A stretch of DNA of 64,000 nt from Bubalus kerabau (Eukaryota > Chordata > Mammalia > Artiodactyla > Bovidae): assembly GCF_029407905.1 (NCBI RefSeq), contig NC_073625.1:172752240-172816239 (forward strand). The letters run 5' to 3'. Positions 1 through 60,700 of the stretch are shown piece after piece (position 1 is the stretch's first letter; each line of letters opens with the position of its first letter). A model generated the notes under the pieces. The model did no database searches, was not told where the DNA came from, and was given only the letters and a program-made list of their open reading frames with translations. The position numbers and the translations under genes are program-made.

Positions 1-608
1 AACATATTGATATGTTTTACATTAACTCTACAATTAAAGATTTGTTTCTGTTTCTGCATGTGAAAATGGTACATAAAAACCAAACATGAACTCAGTTATT
101 ATCATTTCTTACTAACATTGTAATAAAAATTCTAACTTTTAAGAGTAACATTTGTAATATTTCAAAAGTACAGTACCTTTAACATTTCTCATAATTTGAA
201 ATGAATTACACATTTTGATGGAAGTAAGAAACTTATTTTAAATATAATTTCATTTAAATTTACTATCTTGATTATGAAATTTGTTTCCTGTTTTCTACAT
301 GCTGTTATGAGTCATTATTAAAAGCTATAGCTTTTAAATAAGACTTCTTAAACTAGCTAGTCCAGAAGTTTCTCAATTAGGTCTTTTCTTAGATTCTTTT
401 AAAAAAAATTACCATTTTAAAGTACTTATGATTTTACTTGAAAGGTACTTTTACTTTCTATTTCCACCTTAATAGCTAATGTAGATATAGCAACACAGGA
501 AAGAAATAGATTGTTAATAAAGAAAGCTATTTCCATAATTCTGCCTTTTCCCAACTCATACTTTATCACTGTTTTTATAGTTATTAATAATCAATAACTC
601 ATCTTTGT
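1..608. other. ATR intron, no recognised element
   Basis: AT-rich intronic sequence upstream of the first ATR exon in the window. I see no exon, RNA gene or repeat family that I can name. Confidence 0.6.
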
Positions 609-617
609 ATCTTTTGT

Positions 618-807
618 GCATGCGTGTTAAGTCACGTCAGTCGTATATGGACTGCAGCCTGCCAGGCTCCTCTGTCCATGGGATTCTCCAGGCAAGAATG
701 CTGTAGTGGGTTGCCTTGCCCTCTTCCACGGGATCTTCCCGACACAGGGATCGAACCTGCATCTCTTACATCTAACCTGCATTGGCAGGAGGATTCTTTG
801 CCACTAG
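618..807 (-). mobile_element. Bov-tA SINE, antisense, with 9 bp target duplication
   Basis: Reverse-orientation Bov-tA, a ruminant SINE with a tRNA-Glu-derived head and a Bov-A body. The body (gccaggctcc, attctccaggcaag) precedes the tRNA-like part that ends in ttctttgccacta. ATCTTTTGT occurs at 609-617 and again at 808-816, a clean target-site duplication that fixes the ends. Confidence 0.9.
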
Positions 808-837
808 ATCTTTTGTATCATCTTTATATATCCTCAA

Positions 838-1075
838 CATTTAATGTGAATTTACATTTAATCCTTACAACATTTAAGGAAGGCAAAACAGATGCTAGTA
901 TTTATAGGAAAGTGTGTGTGTTAGTTGCTCAGTCGTGACTGATTCTTTGCTACACCATGGACTGTAGCTCCCCAGGCTTCTCTGTCCATAGAAACAGAAG
1001 TTCAAATAAGTTAAATGACTGTTTAAGGTAAGGTAAGTAATAATTGCTGTTGGAGCAAGAGTCTTCTGAGCTCTT
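838..1075 (+). repeat. MIR-type SINE, split by a Bov-A fragment
   Basis: The flanks read like MIR core sequence: tttaatccttacaac on the left and aagttcaaataagttaaatgac on the right, which are degraded forms of the MIR core and its downstream half. The two halves are separated by a ruminant SINE piece at about 911-990. An old mammalian SINE invaded by a young one is the simplest reading; similarity is low. Confidence 0.5.
911..990 (-). mobile_element. Bov-A SINE fragment, antisense, inside MIR
   Basis: About 80 bp containing gttgctcagtcgtgactgattctttg and catggactgtag, the reverse complement of the 3' end of Bov-A/Bov-tA. It is truncated and lacks the tRNA-like half. Confidence 0.75.
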
Positions 1076-1209
1076 GCTGGTAGTTACATTCTAAATAAGA
1101 TACACTGGTACATGTAGATTAATTTATTTCATGAAATAAAATTTAATGTATACTTTTAAAATTTCATCTTCTAAGTCTTTAATTACTCAATTATCTTTTT
1201 ATGATCTAG

Positions 1210-49796
<48,587 letters not shown>

Positions 49797-49968
49797 AATG
49801 GAATTACTTTAAAGAATATGTTAATAATATAAATTTAATGCATTTGGTGCATTAATCTGTGGTTGTTATCTATTCAATTCCAAAGTAAAACATATGTTTA
49901 TATTCTCAGATTAACTGGTATTTCTCCCTGATTGTTAATAATATTTAAAATAATATATGTTGTTATGA

Positions 49969-49974
49969 AATAAA
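49969..49974 (+). terminator. ATR polyadenylation signal, proximal
   Basis: Canonical AATAAA 173 bases after the stop codon, followed by a T-rich run (ctgttttaatatatactgtg). Confidence 0.6.
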
Positions 49975-50135
49975 CTGTTTTAATATATACTGTGTATTAT
50001 AGAGAAATGGAATATTGTATGTTTTTATGCTCTAAAAAGATATTTGCAAAAAACAAGCCAGCCTAATTTCATTTCACAATTTTCACTAATTATAAGTGCT
50101 AGCATAAGGATTCATTTGAACAAAAAATTATATTG

Positions 50136-50141
50136 AATAAA
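50136..50141 (+). terminator. ATR polyadenylation signal, distal candidate
   Basis: Second AATAAA, followed 30-40 bases on by TG-rich sequence (gtgctatatttgtgcac), which would suit a downstream element. Confidence 0.5.
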
Positions 50142-50160
50142 TACTCTTTATGTTAACACT

Positions 50161-50989
50161 GTGCTATATTTGTGCACAAAGCTAACAATAGTTGCCCTGC
50201 CATCTGGGAATTGTCTAGTAAGAGAGATGTAAAACATACACAGCACATTATTAACTTCACTTAGTAAAACTCCCTTTTTTTTTTTGGTATGGTTGAAAAT
50301 ATGATAGGGAGAGAAAAGTTAGCCAATTAGCATGAATATGAAACTGTATAAACATTCTGTAATTTTAAAGGTGCTACCATACTAAAAGTGCACCAGAATG
50401 CAGAATCCTGTAGTTTGGGGAAAAAGCAGTACGTAACATTTCATGAGGTTTTAAAATCTAAACAATTTTAATAATAAATTTGGGGGTATGTTTTATTACA
50501 GAAGATTTAAAATAATTCATAGTAATTACAAAGCAATGAGATTATATGCAAATAAATGGAAAACTTTTTATAACAGGTAATTTCACTTAAGTTCACCTTA
50601 CAGAATTCTTTCTTTTGTACAGTTTAAGTGTGATGGGGGTAACCCAAGAGGTATAAATGTGAAAACTAAACATGTACTTTCCTATTCAAGCAAAGTCATA
50701 ATGTAAATAGTTGTAGAGTAAGTTGGATGGAGGGGTGTTAGGAAATTATTTTAAGCAAGTAATTTGGAAAAAGAAAGTTTTGAAAAGAAACCGTCATAAC
50801 CTCGAAAAATTAACGCTCACAAAGTAAACCAAATAAATCATCAGACCTTTACAAATTCGTATTGAAAACCACTGAGATTTGTAATCCCACGAGACAGAAA
50901 GAGCCAGGATTCTTACAGTCGTCTCATGGGGTTTCCACACCACTTCCAAATCCACTGATAGAGAACCGCTCCATCAACTGACATTTTCA
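50161..50989. other. ATR-XRN1 intergenic, AT-rich part
   Basis: No exon and no ruminant repeat seen, in contrast to the introns on either side. Base composition turns GC-rich at about 50990. Confidence 0.6.
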
Positions 50990-51770
50990 GAATTGAATTT
51001 CACACGCGCATCAAACGCGCCTTGGGTTTCTTCCGTGTAACCCACCAGGAAGCTCGGCTGCGGGCCTTTCGGCCGAGACTAGAGCCCCGCCCCGGGGATG
51101 CGGCCTCGGAGCCGGCCGCTCTAGGCCCGGCGGCCGCTCTCTATGGTCGGGCGGGCGGTGTGTTGTCATCCGCGGAGCGACGGCTGGAGGTGGCTGCGTA
51201 GGCCCCGGCGGGGCGTTTGGTTTCCGTTTGGCCCTGACTGGAGTTAATATTGACGGCCGAAATGGGAGTCCCCAAGTTTTACCGATGGATCTCGGAGCGA
51301 TATCCCTGCCTCAGCGAAGTGGTGAAGGAGCATCAGGTGGGTGAGCACGGGGGCAGCGGCTGAGAAGGCGGAGGACCTGGGGCTCGGCGGCCCTCTCCAC
51401 CCTAGCACCTGGGCTCCCAGCCGCCTCCTGCTGCTCGTCGTCAGCTGGCTGAGCGGCGAAGGGAGGGGAGCAGGACATTTGAGGACACCCTGGTGATCTG
51501 AGTGGGAGCGAACGCGCAGGTCGCCCTCCTGTGGGCAGAGCCGCGGGGATGCGGCGGTTCTGACAGCTCCTGCCGGGGCAGGGCCTGCGTGACTCCGACA
51601 TCAAGTCCGGGGGAGCAACGCTCTCGGCAGTGTTTCCCTTTCCTTCCCAGGAAGTTGCAGGTTTCATTTTTCTTTCTAGAGGTTTCGAAGCGGAGTGGAT
51701 GTTCTCCTAGGGCCTCCCCCGGGTCCTCACCCAGAGCCAGCCGACCCACCCACGAACATTACTAACGGCC
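50990..51770 (+). promoter_or_regulatory. CpG island and XRN1 promoter
   Basis: A sharp rise in G+C and CpG, densest at 51050-51250 (for example ggccggccgctctaggcccg) and extending past exon 1 into intron 1. No TATA box precedes the ATG. The island position, covering the first exon of XRN1, is the usual housekeeping promoter layout. Transcription start is probably within about 150 bases upstream of 51262 but is not marked by a clear motif. Confidence 0.85.
51262..51336 (+). CDS. XRN1: XRN1 coding exon 1
   Basis: The ATG (cgaaATGG, with A at -3 and G at +4, a strong context) opens [20 protein letters not shown] then VKEHQ; the donor is CAG/gtgggt. This N-terminus is near-invariant in XRN1 and XRN2. 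No upstream in-frame ATG lies within the GC-rich leader that I can see. Confidence 0.97.
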
Positions 51771-54700
51771 TTAGCCGTTGAATACCCCTGTTTACTTTCC
51801 CTTATCTCGGGCTGCATCCCGCCCCACCCCCAACGCCTAGACTTTCTGACGTGGCTGATGGTTCATATTTATGATGCCTTTCTGTACATCTTTTCTATTA
51901 CCCCAAGAACCGTACCAATCCTCCGTTCCAAAAGAAATAAAAATATATTTGGACGGACCAGGGCACTTATTTGAAGGCTTCATTGTGCGTGTATGTGCGT
52001 GTGTGTGTGTTAGAGAAAGAGGAGGGGAGAGAGGGGGGGAGAACGGAGAGAGGAGCAGACTGTAAGAGCACTAATACTTGTAATCGTCATATTCGGTATA
52101 TAATGACCCCAGCAAAGAGTTTATGTGCACGCTTCAAAAATGTAGTTCATGTATTGGAACTGTGGCAAAAAATAGCCAGCAAACTCTGGGAGATGGTGAA
52201 GGACAGGAAAGCCTGGCGTGCTGCAGTAGACGGGCAAAGATTCCGACACGACTTAGCAACTGAACGACAGCAATATATTAGATAAACTAGAATTTGGGGC
52301 TAGTGTTTGTTGCTTGTGTTTATTTAATGGTTTTGGTAGATCTCTTGTCCATTTTATATTTTACAGGGGAAAAATTATTTTTTAAATTTGTAGAGCTTAT
52401 TGACTTAGTTGTGATGATAGCATTGTTTAATATGAGGGGAAATAATCCAGTGAACACCATCATGCTGTCTCTTAAATTATGGTTTATTCTTTTTAAAAAA
52501 TACTAATAGTGGGAAGGTAGGATTAAACTTCCCGGAGGTATTCTTTGTTGTCGGATTCCTATCAGATTTAGTATATGAGGAAAAGCTTACCAAAATTTGC
52601 AGAATGGTAGTTTGTCTTTAATTTATCTGAAACGTAGTTTGAGTTAGACAGGAAAACATTTCGTTCAGAGAAGAGGATGAAAATAGTGACAACTAACTTA
52701 GGTTTTTCCTGGATCCTTCACGCAACAAACATTTGAGTACCTGCCATGTATCAGTCACTTTCTCTCTAAATTAAGACATTCAGACTAACTTGATAATACA
52801 CAATCTGTTCAGTATTGTCTTACCTCCCTACTCTTTGGCAAAGAATTTGGTTTGATGTAAGGATCTTGGATTTTCTCCATCTTGAGAAATTTTGTTGCTG
52901 AACAAAAATAATGGCTCTCAGGCAATTTTATGACATGAACACTAATAATAGGTTTAAAACTGTGATCATCAAAGTGATGCCTTTCCAAAAGCAATCACCA
53001 GCTACTCTCCCAAGCAGTACTTAAAACATGGTAGTGCTAAGTAAGTCACAGTAGTTCAAAAGCTAGTTGGGGGAAGGGATTGAATGGAGGAGTGGGTTCT
53101 AGTAAAATGATGGTAGTAATGACAGGGCATAGTTTTTGGTTTCTCTGAAAACGTATTTAAAAACAAACAGATACTAGATTGCAAAATTTAAACTGATAAG
53201 ACAATTGCAAGAAAACCGTGTGACAGGATATCCCCAAGAATTCCAGGATAAAATAGGTGGGGACAGACTACCAGTAACCTCTAGACCCTGTTGATACTGG
53301 CATCTTTGCAAGAGGAAGAAGAAAAAAATGGGGTAGCATCTGATGAACCTGAGAACAGAACTTCAGAATATTTACTAAGACTCTCCAAGCCTATTAGTAG
53401 CAGTAGCTGTAACTGAAGGGTTTTAAAGGGCAAGAGCAGACTAACTTCTGTGAACCTTCAAAACTGACTTGCCAAGGCACCATTCTAAGGCACAGCCTAT
53501 CCTAAAGAAAAACTGCCAGGAGTGAAATAAAATTTTATCAGGAAAGGGACAAAACAGATAAGAGAAGAAAGTGAAGATAAAAGTGGGGAAGAATTACAGA
53601 GTCAAGAAATCTTAGAAAACAAACCAAGCAAACCACCATATTTCTAATACTATCCCAAAGTAGCAGAAGAGGAAACTTTAAAGTCTTCCTAAATGCATTG
53701 TTCTTCCAAAAGTTCAGGAAAAATTAAATTGACATAAAAATAAACAATAGAAAAATGTCAAGGGTGTATAGTATGCAAAGTTATGGGGGAAAGGGGAACA
53801 AAATAACATTTGTACAGACAATAACCCTGGTGGCCCTAGTGATGAAGAACCTGTCTGCCAGTGGAGACATTAGAAACCAGGTTCTATCCCTGGGTTGGGA
53901 AAATCCCATGGAGGTGGGCATGACAACCCACTCCAGTATTCTTACCTGGAGAATCCCATGGACAAAGGAGCCTGGAGGGCTACAGTCCATAGGGTCGCTA
54001 AGAGTTAGAGATGACTGAAGCAACTTAGCGCACACACACACACACACAGTAAAAGCTTGCAATAAAGACATGCATACAAAACAGATCAAAATTATAACCT
54101 TCTATTTCAGAATGAGCTAAAAAGGCACTAAGAAAATGATATAAGGCATGAAAAACAACATATAATCAATTACAGAAATTCAGGAATAAGGTGACAGAAC
54201 CTAGAGAAAATTAGATGTAAATGACAAAATCATGTCAGAAATGAAGCCTAGTAGCAAGGCAAAAGCAAATTAACCATAAGAAAAAAGATAGAAGGTGAAA
54301 ATAAAATTTTAAAAGATAAAAAAGATTCAAGTGAAAGTAATGATAGTCAACACAAATAATAGGCATTATTGAAAAAGGAAATCAAAGCAAAATAATAGAA
54401 AAATATGAAAACTATAATTAAAGAAAACTTTGAAGTTATAAAACAAATTGAAACCATGTTGAAAGAATATACCATGTACCCAAGAATATTTACAACATCA
54501 AAGCATGTTGTAGTTTGTTCTAGTAAAATTCATGGACTTTAAAAAGAAAAAGAGAAAAAAGCTTTGTTACCTAGAAAAAAGAAACATATGACTTTTAAAG
54601 GAAAGGAAATTAGGTTCCCATCAAAATTTTTCACAGTAGTGCTTTATGGAGCAACATAAGGATACAATACTCACTTTTAAGTATAAGCTGATCAAGTATA

Positions 54701-57700
54701 GTTCATCAGGCACCTTATCAGATCTAGTCCCTTAAATCTATTTCCCATTTCCACTGTATCATAGTAAGGGATTTGATTTAGGTCATAACTGAATGGTCTA
54801 GTGGTTTTCCCTACTTTCTTCAATTTAAGTCTGAATTTGGCAATAAGGAGTTCATGGTCTGAGCCCCAGTCAGCTCCCGGTCTTGTTTTTGCTGACTGTA
54901 TAGAGCTTCTCATCTTTGGCTGCAAAGAATATAATCAGTCTGATTTCGGTATTGACCATCTGGTGATGTCCATGTGTAGAGTCTTCTCTTATGTTCTTGG
55001 AGAAGATGTTTGCTATAACCAGTGCGTTCTCTTGGCAGAACTCTATGAGTGTTTGCACTGCTTCATTCTGTACTCCAAAACCAACTATGCCTATTACTCC
55101 AGGTGTTTCTTGACTTCCTACTTTTGCATTCCAGTCCCCTATAATGAAAAGGACATCTTTTTTGGGTGTTAGTTCTAAAAGGTCTTGTAGGTCTTCATAG
55201 AACCGTTCAACTTCAGCTTCTTCAGCATTACTGGTCGGGACATAGACTTGGATTACCATGGTGTGGAATGGTTTGCCTTGGAAACGAACAGAGATCATTC
55301 TGTCGTTTTTGAGATTGCATCCAAGTACTGCATTTTGGACTCTTGTTGACTATGAGGGCTACTCCATTTCTTCTAAGGGATTCTTGCCCATAGTAATAGA
55401 TATGATGGTCATATGAGTTAAATTCACCCATTCCAGTCCATTTTAGTTTGCTGATTCCTAAAATGTCGACATTCACTCTTCCATCTCCTGTTCGACCACT
55501 TCTAATTTGCCTTGACTCATGGAGCTAACATTCCAGGTTCCCATGCAATATTGCTCTTTATAGCATCAGACCTTGCTTCCATCACCAGTCACATTCACAA
55601 CTGGGTGGTGCTTTTGCTTTGGCTTCGTCTCTTCTTTCTTTCTGGAGTTATTTCTCCGATGATCTCCAGTAGCATGTTGGGCACCTACTGACCTAGGGAG
55701 TTCATTTTTCAGTGTCCTATCTTTTTGCCTTTTCATGCTGTTCATGGGGTTCTCGAGGCAAGAATACTGAAGTGGTTTGCCATTCCTTTCTCCAGGGGAC
55801 CACATTTTGTCAGAACTCTCCACCATCACCCGTCTGTCTTGGGTGGCCCTATGCAGCATGGCTCATAGTTTCGTTGAGTTAGACAAGGGTGTGGTTCATG
55901 TGATTGGATTGGTTAGTTTTCTGTGATTGTGGTTTCTGTCTGTCTGCCGTCTGATGTCTTCACCCAGTGCCTACCGTCTTACTGGGGTTTCTCTGACCCT
56001 GGACGTGGGGTATCTCCTCACGGCGCCTGCTCCTGACCTTAGACGTCGCGTATCTCCTCTTGGCTGCTCACTGCTCCAGCTTCATGCGGCCGCCACCCAC
56101 CACTCCTTACTATCGAAGGAGGTTAGTGACGTTGTACAGGAGAAAAAAAAAGAAATGCAAAAAAGCAAAATGGCTGTCTGAGGAGGCCTTACAAACAGCT
56201 GTGAAAAGAAGCAAAAAACAAAGGAGAAAGGGAAAGATATACCATTTGAATGCAGAGTTCCAAAGAATAGCAAGAAGAGATAAGAAAGCCTTCCTCAATG
56301 ATCAGTGCAAAGAAATAGAGGAAAACAATAGAATGGGAAAGACTAGAGATCTCTTCAAGAAAATTAGAGATGCCAAGGGAACATTTCTTGCAAAGATGGG
56401 CTCAATAAAGGACAGAAATGGTATGGACCTAACAGAAACAGAAGATATTAAGAAGAGGTGGCAAGAATACACAGAAGAACTGTACAAAAAAGATCTTCAT
56501 GGCCCAGATAATCACGATGGTGTGATCACTCACCTAGAGCCAGACATCCTGGAATGTGAAGTCAAGTGGGCCTTAGAAAGCATCACTACGAACAAAGCTA
56601 GTGGAGGTGATGGAATTCCTGTTGAGCTATTCCAAATCCTAAAAGAGGTGCTATGAAAGTGCTGCACTCAACATGCCAGCAAATTTGGAAAACTCAGCAG
56701 TGGCCACAGGACTGGAAAAGGTCAGTTTTCATTCCAATCCCAAAGAAAGGCAATGCCAAAGAATGCTCAAACTACCACACAATTGCACTCATCTCACACA
56801 CTACTAAAGTAATGCTCAAAATTCCCTAAGCCAGACTTCAACAGTATGTGATCCAAGAACTTTCAGATGTTAATGCTGGATTTAGAAGAGGCAGCGGAAC
56901 CAGAGATCAAATTGCCAACATCCACTGGATCATTGAAAAAGCCAGAGAGTTCCAGAAAAACATCTATTTCTGCTTTATTGACTATGCCAAAGCCTTTGAC
57001 TGTGTGGATCACAACAAACTGTGGAAAATTCAGTAAGAGACAGGAATACCAAACCACCTGACCTGCCTCCTTAGAAATCTGTATGCAAGTCAAGAAGCAA
57101 CAGTTAGAACTGGACATGGAACAACAGACTGGTTCCAAACTGGAAAAGGAGTCCTTCAAGGCTGTATATTATCACCCTGCTTATTTAACTTATATGCAGA
57201 GTACATCATGAGAAATCCTGGACTGGATGAAGCACAACTTGGAATCAAGATTGCCCAGAGAAATATCAATAAACTGAGAAACACATGACACCACCCTATG
57301 GCAGAGAGAGAAGAGGTACTAAAGAGCCTCTTGATGAAAGTGAAAGAGGAGAGTGAAAAAGCTGGCTTAAAACTCAACATTCAGAAAACTAAGATCATGG
57401 CATCCGGTCCCATCACTTCATTGCAAATAGATGGGGAAACAATAGAAACATTGAGAGCCTACTTTCTTGTACTCCAAAATCACTGCAGATGGTGACTGCA
57501 GCCATAAAATTAAAAGACACTTGCTCTTCGGAAAAAAAGCTATAACCAACCTAGACGGCATATTAAATAGCAGAGCCATTACTTCACCGACAAATGTCTG
57601 TCTAGTCAAAGCTAGATGTACTAGCTAGACATTCCAGTAGTCATGTGTGGATGTGAGAGTTGGACCTTAAATAAAGCTGAGCACTGAAGAATTGATGCTT

Positions 57701-60700
57701 TTGAACTGTGTTGTTGGAGAAGACTCTTGAGAATCCCTTGCACTGCAAGGAGATCAAACCAGTCAATCCTAAAGGAAATGAGTCCTGAATATTCATTGGA
57801 AGACTGATGCTGAAGCTGAAACTCCAATAGTTTGGCCACCTGATGCAAAGAAAAGACTCCTTTGAAAAGACCGTGATGCTGGGCAAGATTGAAGATGGGA
57901 GGAGAAGGGGTTGATAGAGGATGAGATGGTTGAAGGGCATCACCGACTCGATGAACATAAGTTCGAGCAAGCTCCGAGATTTGATGATGGATAGGGAAGC
58001 CTGGAGTGCTGCAGTCCATGGGGTCACAAGGAGTCGGACAAGACTGAGCAACTGAGCTGAACCAAATAATTTACTTCCTTTAGTTTGTAGGATATATGTG
58101 GAAACAGGAAGGAATATGGCAACTGGTGGGAAAGATAACAGCCAAATCATATAGGACATTTTATGGCATTAAAAATTTGTAGTATAAGTTTGAAAAGGCA
58201 GCCACATGATCAGATTATGCTTTAGAAAAATGGCTGAACTGTGGTGTGAAAACTAGAAACAGGTACTACAGATGGAAAACTGAAGGTTTGAAGTAAGATG
58301 GGAAATCTGGGGATGGAGAAAAAGATGGGGTTGCCTAAGACAGTGAGCATGGGTAGGAAGGTGATATTCTGGGAATATTTAAGATATTAAAAACAAAAAG
58401 AAATCTTTATGGCTAATTAGATATAGAGTAGAAGGAGAGGGATTTGATTTAGGTCATACCTGAATGGTCTAGTGGTTTTCCCTACTGTCTTCAATTTAAG
58501 TCTGAATTTGGTAATAAGGAGTTCACGATCTGAGCCACAGTCAGCTCCTGGTCTTGTTTTTGTTCACTGTATAGAGCTTCTCCGTCTTTGGCTGCAAAGA
58601 ATATAATCAGTCTGATTTCGGTATTGACCATCTGGTGATGTCCATGTGTAGAGTCATCTCTTGTGTTGTTGGAAGAGGGTGTTTGCTACTACCAGTGTGT
58701 TCTCTTGGCAAAACTCTGTTAGCCTTTGCCCTGCTTCATTTTATACAACATGGCCAAACTTGCCTGTTACTCCAGGTGTTTCTTGACTTCCTACTTTTGC
58801 ATTCCAGTCCCCTATAATGAAAAGGACATCTTTTTTGGGTGTTAGTTCTAAAAGGTCTTGTAGGTCTTCATAGAACCGTTCAACTTCAGCTTCTTCAGCA
58901 TTACTGGTCGGGGCATAGTCTTGGATTACTGTGATATTGAATGGCTTGCCTTGGAAACTAACAGAGATCATTCTGTCGTTTTTGAGATTGCATCCAGGTA
59001 CTGCATTTTGGACTCTTTTGTTGACCATGATGGCTACTCCATTTCTTCTGAGGGTTTCCTGCCCACAGTAGTAGATATAATGGTCATCTGAGTTAAATTC
59101 ACCCATTCCAGTCCATTTTAGTTCGCTGATTCCTAGAATGTCGACATTCACTCTTGCCATCTCTTGTTTGACCACTTCCAATTTGCCTTGATTCATGGAC
59201 CTGACATTCCAGGTTCCTATGCAATATTGCTCTTTACAGCATCGGACCTTTCTTCTATCACCAGTCACATCCACAGCTGGGTATTGTTTTTGCTTTGGCT
59301 CCATCCCTTCATTCTTTCTGGAGTTATATCTCCACTGATCTCCAGTAGCATATTGGGCACCTACTAACCTGGGGAATTCCTCTTTCAGTATCCTATCATT
59401 TTGCCTTTTCATACTGTTCATGGGTTCTCAAGGCAAGAATACTGAAGTGGTTTGCTATTCCCTTCTCCAGTGGACCACATTCTATCAGAATGTGGAAAAG
59501 AAATGCAAAAAAACAAAATGGCTGTCTGGGGAGGCCTTACAAATAGCTGTGGAAAGAAGAGAAGGGAAAAGCAAAAGAGAAAAGGAAAGATAGAAGCATC
59601 TGAATGCAGAGTTCCAAAGAATACCAAGAAGAGATAAGAAAGCCTTCCTCAGCAATCAATGCAAAGAAACAGAGGAAAACAATAGAATGGGAAAGACTCG
59701 AGATCTCTTCAAGAAAATTAGAGATACCAAGGGAACATTTCATGCAAAGATGGGCTCGATAAAGGACAGAAATGGTATGGACCTAACAGAAGCAGAAGAT
59801 ATTAAGAAGAGGTGGTAAGAATACACAGAAGAACTGTACAAAAAAGATCTTCACGACCCAGATAATCACGATGTTGTGATCACTCATCTAGAGCCAGACA
59901 TCCTGGAATGTGAAGTCAAGTGGGCCTTAGCATCACTACGAACAAAGCTAGTGGAGGTGATGGAATTCCAGTTGAGCTGTTTCAAATCCTGAAAGATGAT
60001 GCTGTGAAAGTGCTGTACTCAACATGCCAGCAAATTTGGAAAACTCAGCAGTGGCCACAGGACTGGAAAAGGTCAGTTTTCATTCCAATCCCAAAGAAAG
60101 GCAATGCCAAAGAATGCTCAAACTACCACACAATTGCACTCATCTCACACGCTACTAAAGTAATGCTCAAAATTCTCCAAGCCAGGCTTCATCAATACAT
60201 GAACCATAAACTTCCAGATGTTCAAGCTGGTTTTAGAAAAGGCAGAGGAACCAGAGATCAAATTGCCAACATCCGCTGGATCATGGAAAAAGCCAGAGAG
60301 TTCCAGAAAAACATCTATTTCTGCTTTATTGACTATGCCAAGGCCTTTGACTGTGTGGATCACAGTAAACTGTGGAAAATTCTGAAAGAGATGGGAATAC
60401 CAGACCACCTGGCCTGCCCCTTTAGAAATCTGTATGCAGGTCTGGAAGCAACAGTTAGAACTGGACGTGGAACAACAGACTAGTTCCAAATAGGAAAAGG
60501 AGTACGTCAAGGCTGTATATTGTCACCCTGCTTATTTAACTTATATGCAGAGTACATCATGGGAAACGCTGGACTGGAAGAAACAAGCTGGAATCAAGAT
60601 TGCTAGGAGAAATATCAATAACCTCAGATATGCAGATGACACCACCGTTATGGCAGAAAGTGAAGAGGAACTAAAAAGCCTCTTGATGGAAGTGAAGAGG

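Larger units (their letters stand above)
49797..50160 (+). other. ATR: ATR 3'UTR (end inferred)
   Basis: AT-rich sequence after the stop codon. Two AATAAA hexamers, at 49969-49974 and 50136-50141, could end the transcript about 190 or 360 bases past the stop. The actual cleavage site is not visible. Confidence 0.65.

Noticed and set aside
51311..51749. Open frames of 118 and 102 codons on the - strand over the XRN1 CpG island
   Set aside because: GC-rich sequence lacks stop codons by chance. The predicted proteins are Pro/Arg/Ser-rich with no domain, and the region is XRN1 exon 1 and the start of intron 1.
54801..55172. 123-codon + strand open frame opposite the BovB endonuclease
   Set aside because: It is the reverse of a recognised endonuclease frame; the same shadow recurs in other BovB copies.
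56060..56656. 198-codon frame as a possible new gene
   Set aside because: It crosses the head-to-head BovB junction; its first 30 codons come from antisense leader and the rest is standard BovB linker sequence.
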